Below, one piece after another: positions 12,299-27,368 of a stretch of 64,000 bases of DNA. Under the pieces are notes generated by a model. The model was given only the letters and a program-made list of their open reading frames with translations. It made no database searches and was not told where the DNA came from. This DNA comes from Megachile rotundata (Eukaryota; Arthropoda; Insecta; Hymenoptera; Megachilidae): contig NW_027473317.1 in the NCBI RefSeq assembly GCF_050947335.1, forward strand, positions 2,604,001-2,668,000. Direction: 5' to 3'. Position 1 is the first letter of the stretch. Each line of letters opens with the position of its first letter. Position numbers and translations under genes: made by a program.

Positions 12299-15200
12299 TG
12301 ATAGTGATTTTATGATTGTGATTGTATGGTTGCGATTGTATGATTGCAATTTTATGAGTGTGATTATATGATTATGATTGTATGATTGTGATTGTATGAT
12401 GGTGATTGTATGATTGTGATTGTATGATGGTGATTGTATGATTGCGATTGTATGTTTGTGATTATATGATTGTGATTGTATGATTGTGATTGTATGATTG
12501 TGATTGTATGGTTGTGATTGTATGATTGTGATTGTATGATTGCGATTGTATGATTGTGATTGTATGATTGTGATTGTATGACTGTGATTGTATGATTGTG
12601 ATAGTAAGATTGTGATTGTATGATTGTGATTGTATGATTGAGATTGTATGATTTTAATTGTATAATTGGGATTGTATGATTGGGATTGTATGATTGTGAT
12701 AGAATGATTGCGATTGTATGATTGCGATTGTATGATTGCGATTGTATGATTGTGATTGTATGATTGCGTTTGTATGATTGCGATTGTATGATTGTCATTG
12801 TATGATTGTGATTGTATGATTTTAATTGGATGATTGTGATTGTATGATTGCGATTGTAATATTGCGATTGTATGATTGGGATTGTATGATTGTGATTGTA
12901 TGATCGTGATTGCATGATCGTGATTGTATGATCGTGATTGTATGATTGTGATTGTATGATTGTGATTGTACGATAGTGATTGTGACATTGCGATTGTATG
13001 ATTGCGATTGTATGATTGTGATTGTATGACTGTGATTGTATGATTATGATTGTATGATTGTGATTGTATGATTGTGATTGTATGACTGTGATTGTATGAT
13101 TGTGATTGTATGATAGTGATTGTGATATTGCGATTGTATGATTGCGATTGTATGATTGTGATTGCATGACTGTGATTGCATGATTGCGACTGTATGATTG
13201 TGGTTGTATGATTTTGATTGTATGATTGTGATTGTATGATTGTGATTGTATGATTGTGATTATATGATTGTGATTGTACGATTGTGATTGTATGACTGTG
13301 ATTGTATAATAGTGATTGTGACATTGCGTTTGTATGATTGCGATTGTATGATTGTGATTGTATGACTGTGATTGTGTGATTGTGATAGTAAGATTGTGAT
13401 TGTATGATTGTGATTGTATGATTGCGATTGTATGATAGTGATTGTGACACAGCGATTGTATTATTGCGATTGTATGATTGTGATTGTATGATTGTGATTG
13501 TATGATTTTAATTGTATGATTGTGATTGTATGATTGTGATTGTATGATTGCGACTGTAAGATTGTGATTGTATGATTTTGATTGTATGATTGTGATTGCA
13601 TGATTGTGATTATATGATTGTGATTGTATGATTGTGATTGCATGATTGTGATTGTATGATCGTCATTGTATGATTGTGATTGTATGATTGTGATTGTATG
13701 ATTTTAATTGTATGATTGTGATTGTATGATTGTGATTGTATGATTTTGATTGTATCATTGTGATTGCATGATTGAGATTGTATGATTGTGATTGTATGAT
13801 AGCGATTGTATGATTGTGATTGTATGATTGTGATTGCATGATTGTGATTGTATGATCGTCATTGTATGATTGTGATTGTATGATTTTGATTGTATGATTG
13901 TGATTGTATGATTGTGATTGTATGATTGAGATTGTATGATTGTGATTGTATGACTGTGATTGTATGATTGTGATTGTATGCTTGTGATTGTATGATTGTG
14001 ATTGTATGATTGTGATTGGACGACTGTGATTGTATGATTGTGATAGTAAGATTGTGATTGTATGATTGTGATTGTATGATTGTGATTGTATGATTGCGAT
14101 TGTATGATTGTGATTGTATGATTGTGATTGGACGACTGTGATTGTATGATTGTGATAGTAAGATTGTGATTGTATGATTGTGATTGTATGATTGTGATTG
14201 TATGATTTTAATTGTATAATTGGGATTGTATGATTGGGATTGTATGATTGTGATAGAATGATTGCGATTGTATGATTGCGATTGTATGATTGCGATTGTA
14301 TGATTGTGATTGTATGATTGCGTTTGTATGATTGCGATTGTATGATTGTCATTGTATGATTGTGATTGTATGATTTTAATTGGATGATTGTGATTGTATG
14401 ATTGCGATTGTAATATTGCGATTGTATGATTGGGATTGTATGATTGTGATTGTATGATCGTGATTGTATGATCGTGATTGTATGATCGTGATTGTATGAT
14501 TGTGATTGTATGATTGTGATTGTACGATAGTGATTGTGACATTGCGATTGTATGATTGCGATTGTATGATTGTGATTGTATGACTGTGATTGTATGATTA
14601 TGATTGTATGATTGTGATTGTATGATTGTGATTGTATGACTGTGATTGTATGATTGTGATTGTATGATAGTGATTGTGATATTGCGATTGTATGATTGCG
14701 ATTGTATGATTGTGATTGCATGACTGTGATTGCATGATTGCGACTGTATGATTGTGGTTGTATGATTTTGATTGTATGATTGTGATTGTATGATTGTGAT
14801 TGTATGATTGTGATTATATGATTGTGATTGTACGATTGTGATTGTATGACTGTGATTGTATAATAGTGATTGTGACATTGCGTTTGTATGATTGCGATTG
14901 TATGATTGTGATTGTATGACTGTGATTGTGTGATTGTGATAGTAAGATTGTGATTGTATGATTGTGATTGTATGATTGCGATTGTATTATTGCGATTGTA
15001 TGATTGTGATTGTATGATTGTGATTGTATGATTTTAATTGTATGATTGTGATTGTATGATTGTGATTGTATGATTGCGACTGTAAGATTGTGATTGTATG
15101 ATTTTGATTGTATGATTGTGATTGCATGATCGTGATTATATGATTGTGATTGTATGATTGTGATTGCATGATTGTGATTGTATGGTCGTCATTGTATGAT

Positions 15201-15909
15201 TGTGATTGTATGATTGTGATTGTATGATTTTAATTGTATGATTGTGATTGTATGATTGTGATTGTATGATTGTGATTGTATGATTGTGATTGTATGATTG
15301 TGATTGTATGATTTTGATTGTATCATTGTGATTGCATGATTGAGATTGTATGATTGTGATTGTATGATAGCGATTGTATGATTGTGATTGTATGATTGTG
15401 ATTGCATGATTGTGATTGTATGATCGTCATTGTATGATTGTGATTGTATGATTTTGATTGTATGATTGTGATTGTATGATTGTGATTGTATGATTGAGAT
15501 TGCATGATTGTGATTGTATGACTGTGATTGTATGATTGTGATTGTATGCTTGTGATTGTATGATTGTGATTGTATAATTGTGGCTATATGATTGTGATTG
15601 TATGATTGCGTTTGTATGATTGTGGTCGTATGATTGTGATTGTATGATTGTGATTGTATGATTGCGATTGTATAATTGTCATTGTATGATTGTGATTGTA
15701 TGACTTTTATTGTATGATTGTGATTGTATGATTGTGATTGTATGATTGTGATTGTATGATCGTGATTGTATGATCGTGATTGTATGATCGTGATTATATG
15801 ATTCTGATTGTATGATTGTGATTATATGATTGTGATTGTATGATTGCGTTTGTATGATTGTGATTTTATGATAGTGATTGTATGATTGTGATTGTATGAT
15901 AGTGATTGT

Positions 15910-16271
15910 GACATTGCGATTGTATGATTGCGATTGTAATATTGCGATTGTATGATTGTGATGTATGATTGTGATTGTATGATCGTGATTATATGATCGT
16001 GATTGTATGATTGTAATTGTATGATTGTGATTATATGATTGTGATTGTATGATTGTGATTGTATGACTGTGATTGTATAATAGTGATTGTGACATTGCGA
16101 TTGTATGATTGCGATTGTAATATTGCGATTGTATGATTGTGATGTATGATTGTGATTGTATGATCGTGATTATATGATCGTGATTGTATGATTGTGATTG
16201 TATGATTGTGATTATATGATTGTGATTGTATGATTGTGATTGTATGACTGTGATCGTATAATAGTGATTGT
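15910..16271. repeat. 181-bp block, two periods
   Basis: Landmarks at 15,910, 16,091 and 16,272; 13-bp units at 15,960 and 16,141. Confidence 0.85.
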
Positions 16272-17097
16272 GACATTGCGATTGTATGATTCCGATTGTA
16301 TGATTGTGATTGTATGAGTGTGATTGTATGATTGTGATAGTAAGATTGCGATTGTATGATTGTGATTGTATGATTGTGATTGTATGATAGTGATTGTGAC
16401 ATTGCGATTGTATGATTGCGATTGTATGATTGTGATTGTATGATTGTGATTGTATGATTGTGATTGTATGATTGTGATTGTATGATTGTGATTGTATGAT
16501 TTTGATTGTATCATTGTGATTGCATGATTGAGATTGTATGATTGTGATTGTATGATAGCGATTGTATGATTGTGATTGTATGATTGTGATTGCATGATTG
16601 TGATTGTATGATCGTCATTGTATGATTGTGATTGTATGATTTTGATTGTATGATTGTGATTGTATGATTGTGATTGTATGATTGTGATTGTATCATTTTG
16701 ATTGGATGATTGTGATTGTATGATTGCGATTGTATGCTTGTGATTGTATGATTGTGATTGTATAATTGTGGCTATATGATTGTGATTGTATGATTGCGTT
16801 TGTATGATTGTGGTCGTATGATTGTGATTGTATGATTGTGATTGTATGATTGTGATTGTATAATTGTCATTGTATGATTGTGATTGTATGACTTTTATTG
16901 TATGATTGTGATTGTATGATTGTGATTGTATGATTGTGATTGTATGATCGTGATTGTATGATCGTGATTGTATGATCGTGATTATATGATTCTGATTGTA
17001 TGATTGTGATTATATGATTGTGATTGTATGATTGCGTTTGTATGATTGTGATTTTATGATAGTGATTGTATGATTGTGATTGTATGATAGTGATTGT

Positions 17098-17459
17098 GAC
17101 ATTGCGATTGTATGATTGCGATTGTAATATTGCGATTGTATGATTGTGATGTATGATTGTGATTGTATGATCGTGATTATATGATCGTGATTGTATGATT
17201 GTAATTGTATGATTGTGATTATATGATTGTGATTGTATGATTGTGATTGTATGACTGTGATTGTATAATAGTGATTGTGACATTGCGATTGTATGATTGC
17301 GATTGTAATATTGCGATTGTATGATTGTGATGTATGATTGTGATTGTATGATCGTGATTATATGATCGTGATTGTATGATTGTGATTGTATGATTGTGAT
17401 TATATGATTGTGATTGTATGATTGTGATTGTATGACTGTGATCGTATAATAGTGATTGT
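17098..17459. repeat. 181-bp block, two periods
   Basis: Landmarks at 17,098, 17,279 and 17,460; 13-bp units at 17,148 and 17,329. The related copy at 29,564 has only one period. Confidence 0.85.
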
Positions 17460-17950
17460 GACATTGCGATTGTATGATTCCGATTGTATGATTGTGATTG
17501 TATGAGTGTGATTGTATGATTGTGATAGTAAGATTGCGATTGTATGATTGTGATTGTATGATTGTGATTGTATGATTGTGATTGTATGATAGTGATTGTG
17601 ACATTGCGATTGTATGATTGCGATTGTATGATTGTGATTGTATGATTGTGATTGTATGATTTTAATTGTATGATTGTGATTGTATGATTGTGATTGCATG
17701 ATTGCGACTGTATGATTGTGATTGTATGATTTTGATTGCATGATTGTGACTGCATGACTGTGATTATATGATTGTGATTGTATGATTGTGATTGTATGAT
17801 TGTGATTGTATGATGGTGATTGTATGATTATGATTGTATGATTGTGATTGTATGATTGTGATTGTATGATTGTGATTGTATCATTTTGATTGGATGATTG
17901 TGATTGTATGATTGCGATTGTAATATTGCGATTGTATGATTGTGATTGTA

Positions 17951-18062
17951 TGATCGTGATTGTATGATCGTGACTGTATGATCGTGATTGTATGATCGTG
18001 ATTGTATGATCGTGATTGTATGATCGTGATTGTATGATCGTGATTGTATGATCGTGATTGTA
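17951..18062. repeat. Run of eight TGATCG units, second one modified
   Basis: GATC sites at 17,952 to 18,050. The second unit reads TGATCGTGACTGTA; the same mark is present in the runs at 30,236, 50,188 and 62,766 but not at 5,106, 11,417 or 43,640, which splits the runs into two lineages. Confidence 0.9.
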
Positions 18063-18622
18063 TGATTGTGATTGTACGATAGTGATTGTGACATTGCGAT
18101 TGTATGATTGCGATTGTATGATTGTGATTGTATGACTGTGATTGTATGATAGTGATTGTGATATTGCGATTGTATGATTGCGATTGTATGATTGTGATTG
18201 CATGACTGTGATTATATGACTGTGTTTGTATGATTGTGATTGTATGATTGTGATTGTATGATTGTCATTGTATGAATGTGATTGTATGACTTTTATTGTA
18301 TGATTGTGATTGCATGATTGTGATTGTATGATTGTGATTGTATGATTGTGATTGTATGATTGTGATTGTATGATTGTGATTGTATGATTTTGATTGTATG
18401 ATTGTGATTGCATGATTGAGATTGTATGATTGTGATTGTATGATTGTGATTGTATGATTGTGATTGTATGCTTGTGATTGTATGATTGTGATTGTATAAT
18501 TGTGATTATATGATTGTGATTGTATGATTGTGATTGTATGATTGCGTTTGTATGATTGTGATTGTGACATTGCGATTGTATGATTGCGATTTTATGATTG
18601 TGTTTGTATGATTGCGATTGTA

Positions 18623-18734
18623 TGATTGTGATCGTATGATTGTGGTTATATAATTATGGTTCCATGATTGTGATTGTATGATTGTTCCTGCATGATTATG
18701 ATCGTATGATTGTAATTGCATGATTCAGATTGTA
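18623..18734. repeat. 112-bp GGTTCC landmark 4
   Basis: Standard form; lies inside the 4.4-kb nested segment. Next landmark 6,184 bp downstream, with four 13-bp units between. Confidence 0.92.
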
Positions 18735-18900
18735 TGATAGTGATTTTATGATTGTGATTGTATGATTGCGATTGTATGATTGCAATTTTATGAGTGTGAT
18801 TATATGATTATGATTGTATGATTGTGATTGTATGATGGTGATTGTATGATTGTGATTGTATGATGGTGATTGTATGATTGTGATTGTATGTTTGTGATTA

Positions 18901-21900
18901 TATGATTGTGATTGTATGATTGTGATTGTATGATTGTGATTGTATGGTTGTGATTGTATGATTGTGATTGTATGATTGCGATTGTATGATTGTGATTGTA
19001 TGATTGTGATTGTATGACTGTGATTGTATGATTGTGATAGTAAGATTGTGATTGTATGATTGTGATTGTATGATTGTGATTGTATGATTTTAATTGTATA
19101 ATTGGGATTGTATGATTGGGATTGTATGATTGTGATAGAATGATTGCGATTGTATGATTGCGATTGTATGATTGCGATTGAATGATTGCGATTGTATGAT
19201 TGCGTTTGTATGATTGCGATTGTATGATTGTCATTGTATGATTGTGATTGTATGATTTTAATTGGATGATTGTGATTGTATGATTGCGATTGTAATATTG
19301 CGATTGTATGATTGGGATTGTATAATTGTGATTGTATGATCGTGATTGTATGATCGTGATTGTATGATCGTGATTGTATGATTGTGATTGTATGATTGTG
19401 ATTGTACGATAGTGATTGTGACATTGCGATTGTATGATTGCGATTGTATGATTGTGATTGTATGACTGTGATTGTATGATTGTGATTGTATGATTGTGAT
19501 TGTATGACTGTGATTGTATGATTGTGATTGTATGATAGTGATTGTGATATTGCGATTGTATGATTGCGATTGTATGATTGTGATTGCATGACTGTGATTG
19601 CATGATTGCGACTGTATGATTGTGATTGTATGATTTTGATTGTATGATTGTGATTATATGATTGTGATTGTATGATTGTGATTATATGATTGTGATTGTA
19701 CGATTGTGATTGTATGACTGTGATTGTATAATAGTGATTGTGACATTGCGATTGTATGATTGCGATTGTATGATTGTGATTGTATGACTGTGATTGTGTG
19801 ATTGTGATAGTAAGATTGTGATTGTATGATTGTGATTGTATGATTGCGATTGTATGATAGTGATTGTGACACAGCGATTGTATTATTGCGATTGTATGAT
19901 TGTGATTGTATGATTGTGATTGTATGATTTTAATTGTATGATTTTGATTGTATGATTGTGATTGTATGATCGTGATTGTATGATCGTGATTGTATGATCG
20001 TGATTATATGATTCTGATTGTATGATTGTGATTATATGACTGTGATTGTATGATTGCGTTTGTATGATTGTGATTTTATGATAGTGATTGTATGATTGTG
20101 ATTGTATGATAGTGATTGTGACATTGCGATTGTATGATTGCGATTGTAATATTGCGATTGTATAATTGTGATGTATGATTGTGGTTGTATGATCGTGATT
20201 ATATGATCGTGATTGTATGATTGTGATTGTATGATTGTGATTAAATGATTGTGATTGTATGATTGTGATTGTATGACTGTGATTGTATAATAGTGATTGT
20301 GACATTGCGATTGTATGATTGCGATTGTATGACTGTGATTGTATGAGTGTGATTGTATGATTGTGATAGTAAGATTGTGATTGTATGATTGTGATTGTAT
20401 GATTGTGATTGTATGATAGTGTTTGTGACATTGCGATTGTATGATTGCGATTGTATGATTGTGATTGTATGATTGTGATTGTATGATTGTGATTGTATGA
20501 TTGTGATTGTATGATTTTAATTGTATGATTGTGATTGTATGACTGTGATTGCATGATTGCGACTGTATGATTTTGATTGTATGATTTTGATTGCATGATT
20601 GTGATTGCATGACTGTGATTATATGATTGTGATTGTACGATTGTGATTGTATGATTATGATTGTATGATTGTGATTGTATGATTGTCATTGTATGATTGT
20701 GATTGTATGATTTTAATTGTATGATTGTGATTGTATGATTGCGATTGTAATATTGCGATTGTATGATTGTGATTGTATGATCGTGATTGTATGATCGTAA
20801 TTGTATGATCGTGATTGTATGATCGTGATTGTATGATTGTGATTGTATGATTGTGATTGTATGATTGTGATTGTATGGTTGTGATTGTATGATTGTGATT
20901 GTATGATTGCGATTGTATGATTGTGATTGTATGATTGTGATTGTATGACTGTGATTGTATGATTGTGATAGTAAGATTGTGATTGTATGATTGTGATTGT
21001 ATGATTGTGATTGTATGATTTTAATTGTATAATTGGGATTGTATGATTGGGATTGTATGATTGTGATAGAATGATTGCGATTGTATGATTGCGATTGTAT
21101 GATTGCGATTGTATGATTGCGATTGTATGATTGCGTTTGTATGATTGCGATTGTATGATTGTCATTGTATGATTGTGATTGTATGATTTTAATTGGATGA
21201 TTGTGATTGTATGATTGCGATTGTAATATTGCGATTGTATGATTGGGATTGTATAATTGTGATTGTATGATCGTGATTGTATGATCGTGATTGTATGATC
21301 GTGATTGTATGATTGTGATTGTATGATTGTGATTGTACGATAGTGATTGTGACATTGCGATTGTATGATTGCGATTGTATGATTGTGATTGTATGACTGT
21401 GATTGTATGATTGTGATTGTATGATTGTGATTGTATGACTGTGATTGTATGATTGTGATTGTATGATAGTGATTGTGATATTGCGATTGTATGATTGCGA
21501 TTGTATGATTGTGATTGCATGACTGTGATTGCATGATTGCGACTGTATGATTGTGATTGTATGATTTTGATTGTATGATTGTGATTATATGATTGTGATT
21601 GTATGATTGTGATTATATGATTGTGATTGTACGATTGTGATTGTATGACTGTGATTGTATAATAGTGATTGTGACATTGCGATTGTATGATTGCGATTGT
21701 ATGATTGTGATTGTATGACTGTGATTGTGTGATTGTGATAGTAAGATTGTGATTGTATGATTGTGATTGTATGATTGCGATTGTATGATAGTGATTGTGA
21801 CACAGCGATTGTATTATTGCGATTGTATGATTGTGATTGTATGATTGTGATTGTATGATTTCAATTGTATGATTTTGATTGTATGATTGTGATTGTATGA

Positions 21901-22790
21901 TCGTGATTGTATGATCGTGATTGTATGATCGTGATTATATGATTCTGATTGTATGATTGTGATTATATGACTGTGATTGTATGATTGCGTTTGTATGATT
22001 GTGATTTTATGATAGTGATTGTATGATTGTGATTGTATGATAGTGATTGTGACATTGCGATTGTATGATTGCGATTGTAATATTGCGATTGTATAATTGT
22101 GATGTATGATTGTGGTTGTATGATCGTGATTATATGATCGTGATTGTATGATTGTGATTGTATGATTGTGATTAAATGATTGTGATTGTATGATTGTGAT
22201 TGTATGACTGTGATTGTATAATAGTGATTGTGACATTGCGATTGTATGATTGCGATTGTATGACTGTGATTGTATGAGTGTGATTGTATGATTGTGATAG
22301 TAAGATTGTGATTGTATGATTGTGATTGTATGATTGTGATTGTATGATAGTGTTTGTGACATTGCGATTGTATGATTGCGATTGTATGATTGTGATTGTA
22401 TGATTGTGATTGTATGATTGTGATTGTATGATTGTGATTGTATGATTTTAATTGTATGATTGTGATTGTATGACTGTGATTGCATGATTGCGACTGTATG
22501 ATTTTGATTGTATGATTTTGATTGCATGATTGTGATTGCATGACTGTGATTATATGATTGTGATTGTACGATTGTGATTGTATGATTATGATTGTATGAT
22601 TGTGATTGTATGATTGTCATTGTATGATTGTGATTGTATGATTTTAATTGTATGATTGTGATTGTATGATTGCGATTGTAATATTGCGATTGTATGATTG
22701 TGATTGTATGATCGTGATTGTATGATCGTAATTGTATGATCGTGATTGTATGATCGTGATTGTATGATTGTGATTGTATGATTGTGATTG
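18901..22790. repeat. Two tandem 1,931-bp repeats
   Basis: Landmarks recur at 1,931-bp spacing: a TATATGATTG-to-GTACGATTG block at 19,654 and 21,585, a TATGGTTG unit at 18,946 and 20,877, and a 13-bp unit at 20,170 and 22,101. The period is 138 units minus one base, which agrees with one 13-bp unit per repeat. The copies are almost identical; one difference is TTTTAATTG near 19,930 against TTTCAATTG near 21,860. The second copy changes character near 22,790, where TATGTTTGTG replaces the expected consensus units. The left limit is approximate. Confidence 0.85.
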
Positions 22791-24806
22791 TATGTTTGTG
22801 ATTGTACGATAGTGATTGTGACATTGCGATTGTATGATTGCGATTGTATGATTGTGATTGTATGACTGTGATTGTATGATTGTGATTGTATGATCGTGAT
22901 TGTATGATCGTGATTGTATGATCGTGATTGTATGATTGTGATTGTATGATTGTGATTGTACGATAGTGATTGTGACATTGCGATTGTATGATTGCGATTG
23001 TATGATTGTGATTGTATGACTGTGATTGTATGATTGTGATTGTATGATTGTGATTGTATGATTGCGATTGTATGACTGAGATTGTATGATTGTCATTGTA
23101 TGATAGTGATTGTGATATTGCGATTGTATGATTGCGATTGTATGATTGTGATTGCATGACTGTGATTGTATGATTGTGTTTGTATGATTGTGATTGTATG
23201 ATTGTGATTGTATGATTGTCATTGTATGATTGTGATTGTATGACTTTTATTGTATGATTGTGATTGTATGATTGTGATTGTATGATTGTGATTGTATGAT
23301 TGTGATTGCATGATTGAGATTGTATGATTGTGATTGTATGATTGTGATTGTATGATTGTGATTGTATGCTTGTGATTGTATGATTGTGATTGTATAATTG
23401 TGATTATATGATTGTGATTGTATGATTGCGTTTGTATGATTGTGATTGTACGATAGTGATTGTATGATTGTGATTGTATGATTGTGATTGCGACATTGCG
23501 ATTGTATGATTGCGATTGTAATATTGCGATTGTATGATTGTGATGTATGATTGTGATTGTATGATCGTGATTATATGATCGTGATTGTATGACCGTGATT
23601 GTACGATCGTGATTGTATGATTGTGATTGTATGATTGTGATTGTATGACTGTGATTGTACAATAGTGATTGTGACATTGCGATTGTATGATTGCGATTGT
23701 ATGATTGTGATTGTATGAGTGTGATTGTATGATTGTGATAGTAAGATTGTGATTGTATGATTGTGATTGTATGATTGTGATTGTATGATAGTGATTGTGA
23801 CATTGCGATTGTATGATTGCGATTGTAAGATTGTGATTGTATGATTGTGATTGTATGATTGTGATTGTATGATTTTAATTGTATGATTGTGATTGTATGA
23901 TTGTGATTGCATCATTGCGACTGTATGATTGTGATTGTATGATTTCGATTGTATGATTGTGATTGCATGATTGTGATTATATGATTGTGATTGTATGATT
24001 GTGATTGTATGATTGTGACTGTATGACTGTGATTGTATGACTGTGATTGTATGATAGTGATTGTGATATTGCGATTGTATGATTGCGATTGTATGATTGT
24101 GATTGCATGACTGTGATTGTATGATTGTGTTTGTATGATTGTGATTGTATGATTGTGATTGTATAATTGTCATTGTATGATTGTGATTGTATGACTTTTA
24201 TTGTATGATTGTGATTGTATGATTGTGATTGTATGATTGTGATTGTATGATCGTGATTGTATGATCGTGATTGTATGATCGTGATTATAAGATTCTGATT
24301 GTATGATTGTGATTATATGATTGTGATTGTATGATTGCGTTTGTATGATTGTGATTTTATGATAGTGATTGTATGATTGTGATTGTATGATAGTGATTGT
24401 GACATTGCGATTGTATGATTGCGATTGTAATATTGCGATTGTATGATTGTGATGTATGATTGTGATTGTATGATTGTGTTTGTATGATTGTGATTGTATG
24501 ATTGTGATTGTATGATTGTGATTGCATGATTGAGATTGTATGATTGTGGTTGTATGATTTTGATTGTATGATTGTGATTGCATGATTGAGATTGTATGAT
24601 TGTGATTGTATGATTGTGATTGTATGATTGTGATTGTATGCTTGTGATTGTATGATTGTGATTGTATAATTGTGATTATATGATTGTGATTGTATGATTG
24701 TGATTGTATGATTGCGTTTGTATGATTGTGATTGTATGATTGTGATTGTGACATTGCGATTGTATGATTGCGATTTTATGATTGTGTTTGTATGATTGCG
24801 ATTGTA

Positions 24807-24918
24807 TGATTGTGATCGTATGATTGTGGTTATATAATTATGGTTCCATGATTGTGATTGTATGATTGTTCCTGCATGATTATGATCCTATGATTGTAAT
24901 TGCATGATTCAGATTGTA
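24807..24918. repeat. 112-bp GGTTCC landmark 5
   Basis: Sixth unit ends GATCCTA instead of GATCGTA, a mark shared only with 57,142. Next landmark 1,918 bp downstream (137 units exactly, no 13-bp unit). Confidence 0.92.
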
Positions 24919-26724
24919 TTATTGTGATTTTATGATTGTGATTGTATGATTGCGATTGTATGATTGCAATTTTATGAGAGTGATTATATGATTATGACTG
25001 TATGATTGTGATTGTATGATGGTGATTGTATGATTGTGATTGTATGATGGTGATTGTATGATTGTGATTGTATGTTTGTGATTATATGATTGTGATTGTA
25101 TGATTGTGATTGTATGATTGAGATTGAATGATTGGGATTGTATGATTGTGATTGTATGATTGTGATTGAATGATAGTGATTGTGACATTGCGATTGTATG
25201 ATTGCGATTGTAATATTGTGATTGTATGATCGTCATTGTATGATTGTGATTGTATGATTTTGATTGTATGATTGTGATTGTATGATTGTGATTGTATGAT
25301 TGAGATTGTATGATTGTGATTGTATGACTGTGATTGTATGATTGTGATTGTATGCTTGTGATTGTATGATTGTGTTTGTATAATTGTGGTTATATGATTG
25401 TGATTGTATGATTGCGTTTGTATGATTGTGGTTGTATGATTGTGATTGTATGATTGTGATTGCATGATTGCGACTGTATGATTGTGATTGTATGATTTTG
25501 ATTGTAAGATTGTGATTGTATGATTGTGATTGTATAATTGTAATTATATGATTGTGATTGTATGATTGTGATTGTATGACAGTGATTGTATAATAGTGAT
25601 TGTGACATTGCGATTGTATGATTGCGATTGTATGATTGTGATTGTATGAGTGTGATTGTATGATTGTGATAGTAAGATTGTGATTGTATGATTGTGATTG
25701 TATGATTGTGGTTGTATGATAGTGATTGTGACATTGCGATTGTATGATTGCGATTGTATGATTGTGATTGTATGATTGTGATTGTATGATTGTGATGGTA
25801 TGATTTTAATTGTATGATTGTGATTGTATGACTGTGATTGCATGATTGCGACTGTCTGATTGTGATTGTATGATTTTGATTGCATGATTGTGATTGCATG
25901 ACTGTGATTATATGATTGTGATTGTACGATTGTGATTGTATGATTGTGATTGTATGATTTTAATTGTATGATCGTGATTGTATGATTGTGATTGTATGAT
26001 TGTGATTGTATGACTGTGATTGTACGATAGTGATTGTGACATTGCGATTGTATGATTGCGATTGTATGATTGTGATTGTATGACTGTGATTGTATGATTG
26101 TGATTGTATGATCGTGATTGTATGATCGTGATTGTATGATCGTGATTGTATGATCGAGATTGTATGATCGTGATTGTATGATTGTGATTGTACGATAGTG
26201 ATTGTGACATTGCGATTGTATGATTGCGATTGTATGATTGTGATTGTATGACTGTGATTGTATGATTGTGATTGTATGATTGTGATTGTATGATTGCGAT
26301 TGTATGACTGTGATTGTATGATTGTGATTGTATGATTGTGATTGTATGATTGTGATTGTATGATTGTGATTGTATGATTGTGATTGTATGATTGTGATTG
26401 TATGATTGTGATTGTATGATTTCGATTGTATGATTTTGATTGTATGATTGTGATTGCATGATTGAGATTGTATGATTGTGATTGTATGATTTTGATTGTA
26501 TGATTGTGATTGCATGATTGAGATTGTATGATTGTGATTGTATGATTGTGATTGTATGATTGTGATTGTATGCTTGTGATTGTATGATTGTGATTGTATA
26601 ATTGTGATTATATGATTGTGATTGTATGATTGTGATTGTATGATTGCGTTTGTATGATTGTGATTGTGACATTGCGATTGTATGATTGCGATTTTATGAT
26701 TGTGTTTGTATGATTGCGATTGTA

Positions 26725-26836
26725 TGATTGTGATCGTATGATTGTGGTTATATAATTATGGTTCCATGATTGTGATTGTATGATTGTTCCTGCATGATTA
26801 TGATCGTATGATTGTAATTGCATGATTCAGATTGTA
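26725..26836. repeat. 112-bp GGTTCC landmark 6
   Basis: Standard form; only 532 bp (38 units exactly) before landmark 7, the closest pair in the HOR. Confidence 0.92.
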
Positions 26837-27256
26837 TGATTGTGATTTTATGATTGTGATTGTATGATTGCGATTGTATGATTGCAATTTTATGAGTGTG
26901 ATTATATGATTATGATTGTATGTTTGTGATTATATGATTGTGATTGTATGATTGTGATTGTATGATTGAGATTGAATGATTGGGATTGTATGATTGTGAT
27001 TGTATGATTGTGATTGAATGATAGTGATTGTGACATTGCGATTGTATGATTGCGATTGTATGATTGTGATTGTATGACTGTGATTGTATGATTGTGATTG
27101 TATGATCGTGATTGTATGATTGTGATTGTATGATTGTGATTGTATGATTGTGATTGTATGATTGCGTTTGTATGATTGTGATTGTATGATTGTGATTGTG
27201 ACATTGCGATTGTATGATTGCGATTTTATGATTGTGTTTGTATGATTGCGATTGTA

Positions 27257-27368
27257 TGATTGTGATCGTATGATTGTGGTTATATAATTATGGTTCCATG
27301 ATTGTGATTGTATGATTGTTCCTGCATGATTACGATCGTATGATTGTAATTGCATGATTCAGATTGTA
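27257..27368. repeat. 112-bp GGTTCC landmark 7
   Basis: Sixth unit begins TGATTACGATC instead of TGATTATGATC, shared only with 59,592. Next landmark 3,749 bp downstream. Confidence 0.92.

Larger units (their letters stand above)
15679..17604. repeat. 1.19-kb tandem repeat pair
   Basis: The block starting at 15,679 recurs at 16,867 (1,188 bp later). Each copy holds two 13-bp units and three GACATTGCG landmarks 181 bp apart (15,910/16,091/16,272 and 17,098/17,279/17,460). In unit 2 the same pair (47,902 and 49,104) is 1,202 bp apart because one 14-bp unit is present near 48.6 kb that is absent near 16.4 kb. Downstream the two copies differ: the first continues into a TTTTGATTGTATCATTG context and the second into TTTTAATTG. 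Confidence 0.8.
15918..20346. repeat. 4.4-kb nested duplicated segment, copy A
   Basis: The variant order here recurs at 28,370-32,729 inside the same HOR unit. The match begins just inside a GACATTGCG landmark and ends at 20,346, where GAGTG here is GACTG in the other copy. The offset drifts from 12,452 to 12,466, 12,285 and finally 12,383 bp; each step is an insertion or deletion of whole repeat blocks (14, 181 and 98 bp). In unit 2 the left end of the match falls at about 48,141. Confidence 0.85.
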
